The notes under the pieces: model-generated
Seen by the model: only the letters and a program-made list of their open reading frames with translations
The model's database searches: none
Told to the model about the DNA's origin: nothing
Assembly (NCBI RefSeq): GCF_024508335.1
Contig: NZ_CP101988.1
Span: 2,728,001 to 2,792,000, forward strand
From: Cellulomonas chengniuliangii
GTDB lineage: Bacteria; Actinomycetota; Actinomycetes; Actinomycetales; Cellulomonadaceae
DNA length: 64,000 nt
Direction of reading: 5' to 3'
Shown: piece by piece, positions 37,550-44,728 of the stretch
How positions within the stretch are numbered: the stretch's first letter is position 1
Layout of the letters: the number at the start of each line of letters is the position of its first letter
Program-made: the position numbers and the translations under genes

Positions 37550-38545
37550 GTGAAGAAGTTCATGAACGACGCGCAGCAGTTCGTCCCCGAGATGCTCCAG
37601 GGCATCGCCCTCGCCAATCCCGACACGCTGCGCTACGAGCCGAGGCACAACCTCATCATGCGGGCCGACGCGCCCCGCGACGACAAGGTCTCGATCATCC
37701 AGGGCTCCGGCTCGGGGCATGAGCCCGCCCACGTGATGATGGTCGGGCGCGGGATGCTCGACGGCGCCTGTCCCGGCGACGTGTTCGCGGCGCCGCCCAT
37801 GGACTACGTCTACGAGTCGGCCAAGCGGCTCGCCTCCGACGCAGGCGTTCTGCTGCTGGTCAACAACTACACCGGCGACCGGATGGCCTTCGAGATGGCC
37901 CAGGAGCTCGCCGAGGCCGACGGCATGAAGGTCCGCACGCTGTTCATCGACGACGACGTCGCCGTCCAGGACTCGACGTACACCGTGGGTCGGCGCGGCG
38001 TCGCCGGGAACTTCTTCGTGATGAAGGCCGTCGGAGCCGCGTCCGAGGAAGGCGCGGGGCTCGACGAGGCGATCCGCATCGGCGAGAAGGTCAACGCCGC
38101 GACCCGCTCGATGGGCATCGCGCTGACCCCCTGCACTCCCCCGGCCAAGGGCTCCCCGCTGTTCGAGCTCGCCGACGACGAGATCGAGGTCGGTGTCGGC
38201 ATCCACGGCGAGCCGGGCCGCCGCCGCGCGAAGCTGGTCTCCGCCGACGAGATCGTCGACGAGCTGCTCGGAGCCGTCGTGCCCGATCTGCCGTACGAGT
38301 CCGGCGACCGGGTCGCGCTGATGATCAACGGTCTGGGCGGGACCCCGATCTCGGAGCTGTACGTGCTGTACGGGATCGCCCACCGCAAGCTCGCCGAGCG
38401 CGGCATCACCGTCGGCCGCAGCTACGTGGGCGAGTACTGCACCTCGCTCGAGATGGCCGGCGCCTCGCTGACGCTGGTCAGGCTCGACGACGAGATCGAG
38501 CGACTCCTCGAAGCCCCGGCGGAGGTCGCCTACCGGGTGTTCTAG
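37550..38545 (+). CDS. DhaK-type kinase subunit (substrate-binding)
   Basis: 331 residues from GTG 37550 with GGAGG five bases upstream. The substrate site has GSGSGHEPAH and NNYTGDRMAF; the covalent-binding His is in GVGIHGEPG. Normally dhaK precedes dhaL; here the order is reversed and no DhaM phosphotransfer subunit is present, so the phosphoryl donor is probably ATP. Substrate could be dihydroxyacetone, erythrulose or another ketose; the neighbours (aldolase, HAD) do not settle it. Confidence 0.88.
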   Translation: MKKFMNDAQQFVPEMLQGIALANPDTLRYEPRHNLIMRADAPRDDKVSIIQGSGSGHEPAHVMMVGRGMLDGACPGDVFAAPPMDYVYESAKRLASDAGVLLLVNNYTGDRMAFEMAQELAEADGMKVRTLFIDDDVAVQDSTYTVGRRGVAGNFFVMKAVGAASEEGAGLDEAIRIGEKVNAATRSMGIALTPCTPPAKGSPLFELADDEIEVGVGIHGEPGRRRAKLVSADEIVDELLGAVVPDLPYESGDRVALMINGLGGTPISELYVLYGIAHRKLAERGITVGRSYVGEYCTSLEMAGASLTLVRLDDEIERLLEAPAEVAYRVF

Positions 38546-38603
38546 GGCGGGGCGCTCACGAGACGGACCGCGCCTGTCGGAGGGGCACGGCATCATCGGC
38601 GGC

Positions 38604-39200
38604 ATGCCCGCCGCTACTCGCAGAGCACCCCTCGAGCTCGTCGTCGCCGATCGGGCGGCGTGGCGGGCGTGGTTGGACGCGCACGAGGACGACGCGGACG
38701 GGGTGTGGCTGCTGCTCGCGAAGAAGGGCACGTCCTCCCCGACGTCACTGGCCTACGCCGAGGCCCTCGACGAGGCGCTGTGCAGCGGCTGGATCGACGG
38801 GCAGCGCCGCGGGCACGACGCCGCGACGTTCTTCCAGCGCTTCACCCCGCGCCGCGCCCGCTCGATCTGGTCCGCGCGGAACGTCGAGCACGTGGCCCGC
38901 CTGCTCGACGAGGGCCGGATGCGCGCGCGAGGGCTGCGGGAGGTCGACCGCGCCCAGGGTGACGGCCGGTGGGACCGCGCCTACGCCGGGGCGGCGACGG
39001 CCGCAGTCCCCGAGGATCTGCGGGCGGCGCTGCTCGCCGCCCCGGGCGCGCAGGCGAGGTTCGACGCGATGACGGGCCAGGACCGGTACGCGCTGCTGCA
39101 CCAGCTGATGACGGCGTCGACCGAGACGGTCCGGGCCAGGCGCCTGGAGCGGCTCGTCGAGGCGCTCAACCGCGACGACGCTGCCGACGCTCCCCGGTGA
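38604..39200 (+). CDS. YdeI/OmpD-associated family protein
   Basis: 198 residues. DADGVWLLLAKKGT, ALDEALCSGWIDGQRRGHD, FFQRFTPRRARSIWSARN and ARRLERLVEALN are the conserved blocks of YdeI-type proteins. Linked to antimicrobial-peptide or stress tolerance in other bacteria; the biochemical role is unclear. Its end overlaps the convergent WYL gene by 35 bases. Confidence 0.8.
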   Translation: MPAATRRAPLELVVADRAAWRAWLDAHEDDADGVWLLLAKKGTSSPTSLAYAEALDEALCSGWIDGQRRGHDAATFFQRFTPRRARSIWSARNVEHVARLLDEGRMRARGLREVDRAQGDGRWDRAYAGAATAAVPEDLRAALLAAPGAQARFDAMTGQDRYALLHQLMTASTETVRARRLERLVEALNRDDAADAPR

Positions 39201-40167
39201 GCCCGTCCTCGGCGGCGCGGGAGCAGCGCTCGGCGAGGACCCCGAACCCGGCCGCGAGCTCCGCCGGCTCGACGTCCGTGATCTCGGCGTCGAATCTGCC
39301 CAGCGAGGCGGCGAGCGCCACCCAGGACCAGGAGCCCGCCGAGAGCCGGCAGCGCCCGTCCCCGAGGTCGGCCACGACGCCGTCGCCCGCGAACGGCGCC
39401 ACCTCGCCCGCGGCCACGGCCAGCGTCACGGCGCCGACGCAGGGCCAGGCGTTGGACCGGTCGGCGCCCTTGAACCGCGCCGCCACGTACTCGGCGACGT
39501 CCCCGCCCGGGACCTCGCGGGGGGCGAACCGCCGGCCGGTGGGCGTCCGCGGCGAGATCCGGTCCAGGCGGAAGGTCCGCCACCCGTCCGCGTCGACGTC
39601 CCACGCCAGCAGGTACCACCGCCCGGACGAGGTCACCACATGGTGCGGCTCGACCCGCCGGGCGGGCCGATCAGGGGCGTCGGAGGCGTAGTCGAACGCG
39701 AGGACCTCGTGCCGGCGGGCGGCCGCGCTGACCGTGACCAGGACGTCCGGGGCCACGGTCGGGACCGCCGCGCTCCCGGGCGTGGGCACGGGGGTCACGT
39801 CGAGCGAGTCGATGCGGTGGCGCAGCCTGGCAGGCATGACCTGTCGCACGGTGGCCAACGCGCGCGCCGCCGCCTCGTCGACCCCGATGCCGCTGACCGA
39901 GGCCGCCTGGAGCGCCACGGCCAGGGCGACCGCCTGCTCGTCGTCGAACAGCATGGGCGGCAGCTCCGAGCCGGCGTCGAGGCGGTAGCCGCCGTCGGGC
40001 CCCTTGACGGCCGTGACCCGGTAGCCCATCTCCCGCAGGTGCTCGACGTCCCGTCGGACGGTGCGCGGGCTGACCTCGAGCCGCTCGGCCAGCACCTGCC
40101 CAGGCCAGTCACGTCGCGTCTGCAGCAGCGAGAGCAGCCGCAGCAGACGTGAGGTCGGCGTCGTCAT
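39166..40167 (-). CDS. HTH-WYL transcriptional regulator, YafY-like
   Basis: 333 residues. N-terminal HTH (RLLRLLSLLQTRRDWPGQVL, then SPRTVRRDVEHLREMGYRV), a short linker and the WYL domain with GRWYLLAWDVDADGWRTFRL, plus a C-terminal WCX-like extension. Senses a ligand or nucleic acid and usually represses neighbours. A TAGTTT -10 box lies seven bases before the ATG. The divergent PhnB-like gene is the likely target. Confidence 0.88.
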   Translation of the reverse strand: MTTPTSRLLRLLSLLQTRRDWPGQVLAERLEVSPRTVRRDVEHLREMGYRVTAVKGPDGGYRLDAGSELPPMLFDDEQAVALAVALQAASVSGIGVDEAAARALATVRQVMPARLRHRIDSLDVTPVPTPGSAAVPTVAPDVLVTVSAAARRHEVLAFDYASDAPDRPARRVEPHHVVTSSGRWYLLAWDVDADGWRTFRLDRISPRTPTGRRFAPREVPGGDVAEYVAARFKGADRSNAWPCVGAVTLAVAAGEVAPFAGDGVVADLGDGRCRLSAGSWSWVALAASLGRFDAEITDVEPAELAAGFGVLAERCSRAAEDGLTGERRQRRRG

Positions 40168-40212
40168 GGTCGCCAAACTAGTGGAGGTAGAGGCCGGGAT
40201 CTGACCGCTACT

Positions 40213-40232
40213 CCTGGAAGTGTCCAGGACAC
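40213..40232. promoter_or_regulatory. Overlapping palindromes, candidate WYL-regulator operator
   Basis: CCTGGA-AGTG-TCCAGG (40213-40228) and GTGTCC-A-GGACAC (40220-40232) overlap in the divergent intergenic region. Confidence 0.45.
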
Positions 40233-40275
40233 GCCCCGGGCAGCGGGGCCATCCGACACTCCCGAGGAGCACCCC

Positions 40276-40701
40276 ATGACCGTGAGCACCACGCCCCACC
40301 TGAACTTCCGCGGCCAGGCGCGCGCCGCCCTCGAGTTCTACCAGTCCGTCTTCGGCGGCGACCTGGCCGCCATCACCTATGCCGACGCGGGCGCCGTCAC
40401 GGTCGCTGACGAGGCCGACCAGATCATGTGGGGGCAGGTGTCCTCCGAGGCCGGCTTCCGCGTCATGGCCTACGACGTGCCCGCGCACACCCCGTGGGAG
40501 CCGGGCGCCAACCCGTTCTTCGTCTCCGTCCGCGGGGCCGACGCCGAGGAGGTCACCGGGTACTGGAAGAACCTCGCCGACGGGTCCGCCATCGCCGTCC
40601 CGCTCGCCCCGGCCGCCTGGGCGCCCCTGTACGGGATGCTCACCGACCGCTTCGGCGTCACCTGGGTCCTCGACGTCGAGGCCCGCTGGGACGCCAGCTA
40701 G
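40276..40701 (+). CDS. PhnB-like VOC-family protein
   Basis: 141 residues. LNFRGQARAALEFYQSVFGG opening, then FRVMAYDVPA, PFFVSVRGADAEEVTGYWKN and the closing GMLTDRFGVTWVLDVEA. Matches the PhnB/DUF1428-like branch of glyoxalase-fold proteins; the substrate is unknown. CGAGGAGC precedes the ATG. Divergent from the WYL gene, a frequent arrangement for such pairs. Confidence 0.82.
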   Translation: MTVSTTPHLNFRGQARAALEFYQSVFGGDLAAITYADAGAVTVADEADQIMWGQVSSEAGFRVMAYDVPAHTPWEPGANPFFVSVRGADAEEVTGYWKNLADGSAIAVPLAPAAWAPLYGMLTDRFGVTWVLDVEARWDAS

Positions 40702-40748
40702 CCGTTCGACGCCCCGGAGCCTCTTCGCCCGAGAAGCCGGAGCAACGC

Positions 40749-40786
40749 CAGAGGCCCTCGTGATCCGAAGATCACGAGGGCCTCTG
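40749..40786. terminator. Hairpin terminator; native tRNA-fMet terminator displaced by the element
   Basis: Perfect 17-bp stem (40749-40765 with 40770-40786), CGAA loop. It serves the PhnB-like gene and lies 16 bases beyond the displaced tRNA 3'-end copy, where the original tRNA transcript would have ended. Confidence 0.75.
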
Positions 40787-40802
40787 TACTGCCACTTCAC
40801 AA

Positions 40803-40837
40803 GTAGCGGGGGCAGGATTTGAACCTGCGACCTCTGG
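40803..40837 (-). repeat. Attachment-site repeat, distal copy (tRNA-fMet 3' fragment)
   Basis: 35 bases identical to 44507-44541. It includes the T-arm and acceptor 3' strand only and is not a functional tRNA. Confidence 0.92.
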
Positions 40838-41038
40838 ACAAGATCGGAGGCCTGCCCCGGGCTACCTGAGACTTCGGGTCCCTCTGGGAAACCTCGGGTG
40901 GTTGAGGAGATTCCTCATTGGACGGTTTCCACTGTATCGGATCGTCTCGGAGCCGTTGCCCGTGGTTTCCGATGACCTTCTGATGACGCGTCGAAACCCC
41001 GGCACGTGGCCTCCGTCAACGGCCCATGCGTCACCGGA
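40838..41038. other. Element end without genes
   Basis: About 200 bases between the distal att copy and the MBL gene. No ORF with coding character and no clear terminator hairpin; possibly contains recombinase arm-binding sites. Confidence 0.4.
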
Positions 41039-41725
41039 TCATGCGTTGGTCGACCGATCATGGCTGTCTCGCCTTTCGGCCTGGCGGTGGTCTTCGGCGT
41101 GGGCGGTGCGGGGTCGCCACGGCTCTTGCGCGTGCGCGAGCCAGACCTTCTCGGGATCGAGCGCGCGGATTCGCCGTTGCCCTTCGGTACGCGGCTCGTC
41201 CAACTCACCGAACCACACTGCAGTGTCGCCACAGATGACGACTGGACGTCCCCCGGTCTCGACCACCACTACCTGTGAACCGGGCGTATGACCCGGCGTT
41301 GGGACGAGCCGGACGCCGGGAAGTAGCTCGAGTTCTCCGTCGACCGGCACGTACTGCAGGTCGGGAGCGTCGACCCACTCGCGAATGGTGTAGTCGTCCT
41401 CGCTACGGGCGTCATCCAGCTCCCGGCGCTGAACGTAGATCGGCCGTCCGGCGAAGAGGTGGTTGCCGCCGCAATGGTCGGCGTGCAGGTGCGTGTTCAC
41501 GACGATGTTGATGCCAGCGGCGTCGAAGTCCTGCTCGCTCAATGGATAGAGGCGGGGATCGAAGGCGGCCACCACCGCCGGGTGCAGCTCCGTCATGCCG
41601 GTGTCGACCAGGACCCGACCATCGGGATGGTCGATAACGTGCACGCATACGGGCATTACCTCGCCCTCGACGAACAGCTCGGCGACGAGGACCGGCGTGA
41701 CGGTGATGGCGCCGTCGGCGTTCAT
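41039..41725 (-). CDS. Metallo-beta-lactamase-fold hydrolase, lactonase-like
   Basis: 228 residues. Dinuclear-zinc motif HLHADH (His79, His81, Asp83, His84), then PTPGHTPGSQVVVV with the next His and VICGDTAVW with the bridging Asp; the last ligand may be in WLAHAQEPW. This layout resembles N-acyl-homoserine-lactonase and other small MBL hydrolases. No signal peptide, so cytoplasmic. Its ATG overlaps the DUF6069 stop by four bases. Last gene of the element's cargo operon. The substrate is not known. Confidence 0.85.
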   Translation of the reverse strand: MNADGAITVTPVLVAELFVEGEVMPVCVHVIDHPDGRVLVDTGMTELHPAVVAAFDPRLYPLSEQDFDAAGINIVVNTHLHADHCGGNHLFAGRPIYVQRRELDDARSEDDYTIREWVDAPDLQYVPVDGELELLPGVRLVPTPGHTPGSQVVVVETGGRPVVICGDTAVWFGELDEPRTEGQRRIRALDPEKVWLAHAQEPWRPRTAHAEDHRQAERRDSHDRSTNA

Positions 41726-42162
41726 CGGTCTCGGCTTCCGTCGCTGGCTGCGAGCGGGAGCCCCTGGCTGAGGATCGGAATGATGATGCTCGCTGCCAGC
41801 AGGTGCGCCGCGACCAGAACCGCCTTGCTGGCGGCGTCGTCCGGCAGTGCCATCGGCGGGACAAGCAACAACCCGGTTGCGACAAGGGCCACTACGAGGA
41901 ACCGGCGGCGAGCGCGAAGAAGTCGGGCCATCAGGACGCCCACGGCTGCCCCAACGACGGTCCACAGCGCGAAAGCGGGGATTGGAATCGGTGTGGCGTC
42001 CACTTCGAGGCTGACGTCAGCGACGCGCGCGATGGCAGCCACGGCGGTGGTGCCCACGGCCGCGATCGCGCTGGCCGAGGAGCCCCGTCGAACGAGAGCC
42101 AGGGTGCTCGGCTGGGCTGACTCGGTGCTCAGCCCACGATGTGTGGCCTGGGAAGTTGTCAT
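41722..42162 (-). CDS. DUF6069-type four-helix membrane protein
   Basis: 146 residues. N-terminal polar stretch, then four hydrophobic segments (AIAAVGTTAVAAIARVADV, FALWTVVGAAVGVLMARLL, FLVVALVATGLLLVPP and AHLLAASIIIPILS). Fits the DUF6069 family of small actinobacterial membrane proteins. Overlaps both neighbours by four bases (ATGA on each side). Role unknown. Confidence 0.7.
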   Translation of the reverse strand: MTTSQATHRGLSTESAQPSTLALVRRGSSASAIAAVGTTAVAAIARVADVSLEVDATPIPIPAFALWTVVGAAVGVLMARLLRARRRFLVVALVATGLLLVPPMALPDDAASKAVLVAAHLLAASIIIPILSQGLPLAASDGSRDR

Positions 42163-42713
42163 CGGTGAGTTCCTTCCTTGGTGCGTGCAGCCTTGAGATG
42201 CCTGTCGAGGTTGTCGAGCCACGGCGCTTGCTTGTCGGGGCCGAACGGGACAGTGCCCCAGCCGGCCACCATTTCGGAGAAGTACTCGTTCTCCCAGTCC
42301 GCTCCGCTCCCGTAAGAACTGGAGACGACGCGCAGGATGCAACTGCCTCCTGATGCAGCTTCGATCAAGAACTCGGTCGCTATCGGGGAGATCGATGCGA
42401 GTTCCTCGTCGGTGACTTCGTGTCCGGCAGTGTCGGCCACCCACTCGCGCATCTCCTGGGTCATCGGCCACGGCTCTTCATAGGCGAAACGCCGATTTGG
42501 GTTGTAGTCGGTGATGACACCGTTCGACCGGAACCCGCCGTGATCGAACGAGACGTCGCCACCGATCTGCGGGTCCAGCCGGGTTGGCACCATCCACGCC
42601 GAGATCCCGTCCGCGGTCGCGATGGCTTGCCACACCTGCTCTGGGGTGGCGGCCAGCTCTCGGGTGTGCTCGACCCGGTGTTCGACGCGGCCGCGCCGGT
42701 CGGGATTGCTCAC
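42159..42713 (-). CDS. SRPBCC-fold protein (Aha1/START-like)
   Basis: 184 residues. The START-like opening EHTRELAATPEQVWQAIATA and DGISAWMVPTRLDPQIGGDV are followed by FDHGGFRSNGVITDYNPNRR and a C-terminal helix (GWGTVPFGPDKQAPWLDNLD). This family is often paired with ArsR regulators; it binds hydrophobic ligands in a central cavity. GTG start overlaps the arsR stop (GTGA). Confidence 0.85.
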   Translation of the reverse strand: MSNPDRRGRVEHRVEHTRELAATPEQVWQAIATADGISAWMVPTRLDPQIGGDVSFDHGGFRSNGVITDYNPNRRFAYEEPWPMTQEMREWVADTAGHEVTDEELASISPIATEFLIEAASGGSCILRVVSSSYGSGADWENEYFSEMVAGWGTVPFGPDKQAPWLDNLDRHLKAARTKEGTHR

Positions 42714-43285
42714 GAGTCCTCCATGGGCCTGGGGTACGACGAGACAGTGAGGCGGTGGGGTCGTCCGTCATCGTGGTGGTATCGGGCGGCTAGGTCGGCG
42801 ACGGCCGATTGAAGCTCGGCAGCGAACGCAGCGCGATCCTCGGGAGACTTGAACCCGATCACCGTGTCGACGGTCAGGGTCGGCACCCGCGTCCCAGTCG
42901 CCGCGTTCCTAGTCATCGAACCGACCTCGGACACGGCCCGGGCGTTCACCGCCACCAAGTACGCAGCCGAGAGACGATCGGCCATCTCGTTCGGGTCGGG
43001 CACCTTGCCTTCGAGTACGTCCGGGGCGACGACCAGATGTCGTGCCGAGCGCTGCACGTAACGCTCAGTGATGCCACCCCATGTGCGTTCGCCAGCCGGC
43101 TCAACCAGTCCATGGGCCTCCAGCGCCTTCAGGTGGTAGTTCACCTTTTGACGGGTCAACCCGACTGACGACGCGACGGATGCCGCTGACCCAGGTTCAG
43201 CCAAGGCATCGAGGATCGAGGCCCGAATGGGATCCAGCGCTACTTCGACGGCGCCGGCCTCCCTAAGTACGCGAATCTCGTCCAC
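42710..43285 (-). CDS. ArsR-family transcriptional regulator
   Basis: 191 residues. Winged helix: ALDPIRASILDALAEPGSAA, then SVGLTRQKVNYHLKALEAHG and the wing TERYVQRS. No Cys-rich metal site, so it likely senses an organic ligand or partner protein and not arsenic. GTG start at 43285 lies six bases after a TAGCCT -10 box; a perfect palindrome covers the -35 region, which implies autorepression of the operon. Confidence 0.88.
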   Translation of the reverse strand: MDEIRVLREAGAVEVALDPIRASILDALAEPGSAASVASSVGLTRQKVNYHLKALEAHGLVEPAGERTWGGITERYVQRSARHLVVAPDVLEGKVPDPNEMADRLSAAYLVAVNARAVSEVGSMTRNAATGTRVPTLTVDTVIGFKSPEDRAAFAAELQSAVADLAARYHHDDGRPHRLTVSSYPRPMEDS

Positions 43286-43291
43286 GGACCG

Positions 43292-43322
43292 AGGCTAGGC
43301 CTTGACAAGAATTATTGTCAAG
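43292..43322 (-). promoter_or_regulatory. Promoter and palindromic operator of the arsR operon
   Basis: -35 TTGACA (plus 43316-43321), 18-base spacer, -10 TAGCCT (plus 43292-43297), leaderless GTG. CTTGACAA-GAATTA-TTGTCAAG (43301-43322) is a perfect 8-bp-arm palindrome overlapping the -35. Confidence 0.8.
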
Positions 43323-43342
43323 GGTCGCCGTTGGGGTGGCCA

Positions 43343-44356
43343 CTAGAGGCCAAGGTCTTTGCTCGAGGTAGTCGCGAGGGCCTCGAGGGGTCGGATGTAG
43401 CGGTTGACGAGGACGGAGAGGTCCTTGTGCCGGGTCTGGGCGGCGATCCGGTCCAGTGGCACACCGGCCAGTGCTGCGGTGGTGGCGTGGCCGGCGCGCA
43501 TCGAGTGCGCGGTGATCCGGGTGCCGTCGAGTCCTGCGGCTTCGGCCCGGGCGCGGAGCATCCGTGCCGGGACGTGTCCGCTGAGCGACTGGAGGCTGAT
43601 GGTGCTGCCCCAGATGCGCGTGAAGACCGGGCCGGGGGCTGCGCCGCGGATCTCGCGCCAGGCGTTCAGGGCGGCGACTGGATCGGTGGCGGCGTGCTGG
43701 CCGTGGGCGACGCCGACGACGGCGCCGTGACCTTCGGGGTCGGTCTTGGAGCGTCGGATGTGGAGCATGATCCCGGCTGGCTTGTTCTCGATGTCACTGA
43801 GCGTGAGGGCAACGAGCTCGGAGCGCCGCAGGGCGGAGGCGTAGCCGAGCAGGATCATCGCGGTGTCGCGGATGCCGATGGGCGTGGTGCGGTCGATGGC
43901 GTGGATGATCTGGCGGATCTCCTCGACCGACAGCGGGCGGGCTAGCCGCCGGGGTGCCGAGCCGTAGGTGCGGCGCAGGCCGCGGCGCACTTGGCGGACG
44001 GCGAGGGCATCGGCCGGGTTGTGCAAGCCGCACGTGAGGTGGACATGGCGGATGACCGTGCAGATCAGGTCGAGGGTGCCCATCGCGCGGCCGGCGGCGG
44101 CCTGTTCGGTCAGGTAGGCGCACACCGCAAGCGGGTCACTCGGCAGCACCGGGACACCGCGGCCTGCGCACCAGCGTTCCCATCGGGACCAGACTCCGGC
44201 GTAGACGTGACGGGTGGACTCGGTCCTGGCCGCGGCGATCGCGGCGGCGATCCGCTCGGCGTCGGTGTCGGTCAGGCCGCGCGGCATCACGCCGGTCGGG
44301 TCGACGGGATGGACAACAGCGGTCGCCGGCAGCGCGGCGCTCATCATCGTGGTCAT
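43343..44356 (-). CDS. Tyrosine recombinase/integrase
   Basis: 337 residues from ATG 44356; an earlier TTG is possible. N-terminal SAM-like domain (RHVYAGVWSRWERWCAGRG) and catalytic domain with Arg177 in ALRRSEL, Lys204 in RRSKTD, His284/Arg287 in HSMRAGH, His310 in TRHKD and nucleophile Tyr320 in NRYIR. All key residues are intact, so it should be active. It lies 150 bases from the tRNA-end att site, the usual place for an integrase acting on that tRNA. Confidence 0.92.
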   Translation of the reverse strand: MTTMMSAALPATAVVHPVDPTGVMPRGLTDTDAERIAAAIAAARTESTRHVYAGVWSRWERWCAGRGVPVLPSDPLAVCAYLTEQAAAGRAMGTLDLICTVIRHVHLTCGLHNPADALAVRQVRRGLRRTYGSAPRRLARPLSVEEIRQIIHAIDRTTPIGIRDTAMILLGYASALRRSELVALTLSDIENKPAGIMLHIRRSKTDPEGHGAVVGVAHGQHAATDPVAALNAWREIRGAAPGPVFTRIWGSTISLQSLSGHVPARMLRARAEAAGLDGTRITAHSMRAGHATTAALAGVPLDRIAAQTRHKDLSVLVNRYIRPLEALATTSSKDLGL

Positions 44357-44465
44357 CGCCCTGTGGTAGCGGCGGCCCCGCCAGCCGCCACGACCGGGCA
44401 GACGCCGAGCCGACGAGTTCGTCAGTGAAGGCTGACTTTGTGATGACCGAGTCAAGTTAGAAAGC

Positions 44466-44503
44466 TTTCAGGCTCGGTTCCCCAGAGGGAACCGAGCCTG
44501 AAA
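44466..44503 (-). terminator. Element-borne terminator at the restored tRNA 3' end
   Basis: Perfect 17-bp stem (44466-44482 with 44487-44503), CAGA loop, immediately after the restored tRNA-fMet. Confidence 0.8.
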
Positions 44504-44506
44504 TTC

Positions 44507-44541
44507 GTAGCGGGGGCAGGATTTGAACCTGCGACCTCTGG
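44507..44541 (-). repeat. Attachment-site repeat, tRNA copy
   Basis: 35 bases identical to 40803-40837; this copy completes the functional tRNA. Confidence 0.92.
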
Positions 44542-44581
44542 GTTATGAGCCCAGCGAGCTACCGAGCTGCTCCACCCCGCG
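44508..44581 (-). tRNA. Initiator tRNA-fMet (CAU)
   Basis: 74 nt without encoded CCA. Starts CGCGGGGTGGAGCAG and carries anticodon loop CTCATAA with three G-C pairs below it (GGG/CCC), the initiator signature, and an unpaired C1 opposite U72. Its 3' part is provided by the integrated element. Confidence 0.95.
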
Positions 44582-44592
44582 TCGGTGTCTTC

Positions 44593-44622
44593 ACCCTACG
44601 GCACTGGTGGGAGGACCGCCAA
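44593..44622 (-). promoter_or_regulatory. tRNA-fMet promoter
   Basis: -35 TTGGCG (plus 44617-44622), 18-base spacer, -10 TAGGGT (plus 44593-44598), 11 bases before the tRNA. Confidence 0.6.
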
Positions 44623-44675
44623 ATCGGTCACGGCCGCGCCGCGCCCAGGCGTCCGGGAACCGGCCCCGGACGCAC

Positions 44676-44710
44676 CGCGGGGCGGTGGCTCGTTCGTCCA
44701 CCGCCCCGCG
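44676..44710 (-). terminator. Hairpin terminator of the UPF0182 gene
   Basis: Perfect 13-bp stem CGCGGGGCGGTGG (44676-44688) with 44698-44710. Confidence 0.7.
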
Positions 44711-44728
44711 CCGCCACACTCCCGGGCC

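Larger units (their letters stand above)
40803..44541. mobile_element. 3.7 kb integrated element in the initiator tRNA-fMet gene
   Basis: Bounded by perfect 35-bp direct repeats of the tRNA 3' end. Holds a tyrosine recombinase next to the intact tRNA, and a four-gene ArsR-SRPBCC-DUF6069-MBL operon. Codon third positions and spacers are visibly less GC-rich than the flanks. No replication, conjugation or phage genes are present, so it is either a minimal cargo element mobilised by recombinase alone or a decayed larger island. Confidence 0.88.

Noticed and set aside
40803-40876. A second tRNA-Met-like gene
   Set aside because: Only the T-arm and 3' acceptor strand are present; sequence after 40837 does not form the anticodon or D arms. 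It is an attachment-site copy.
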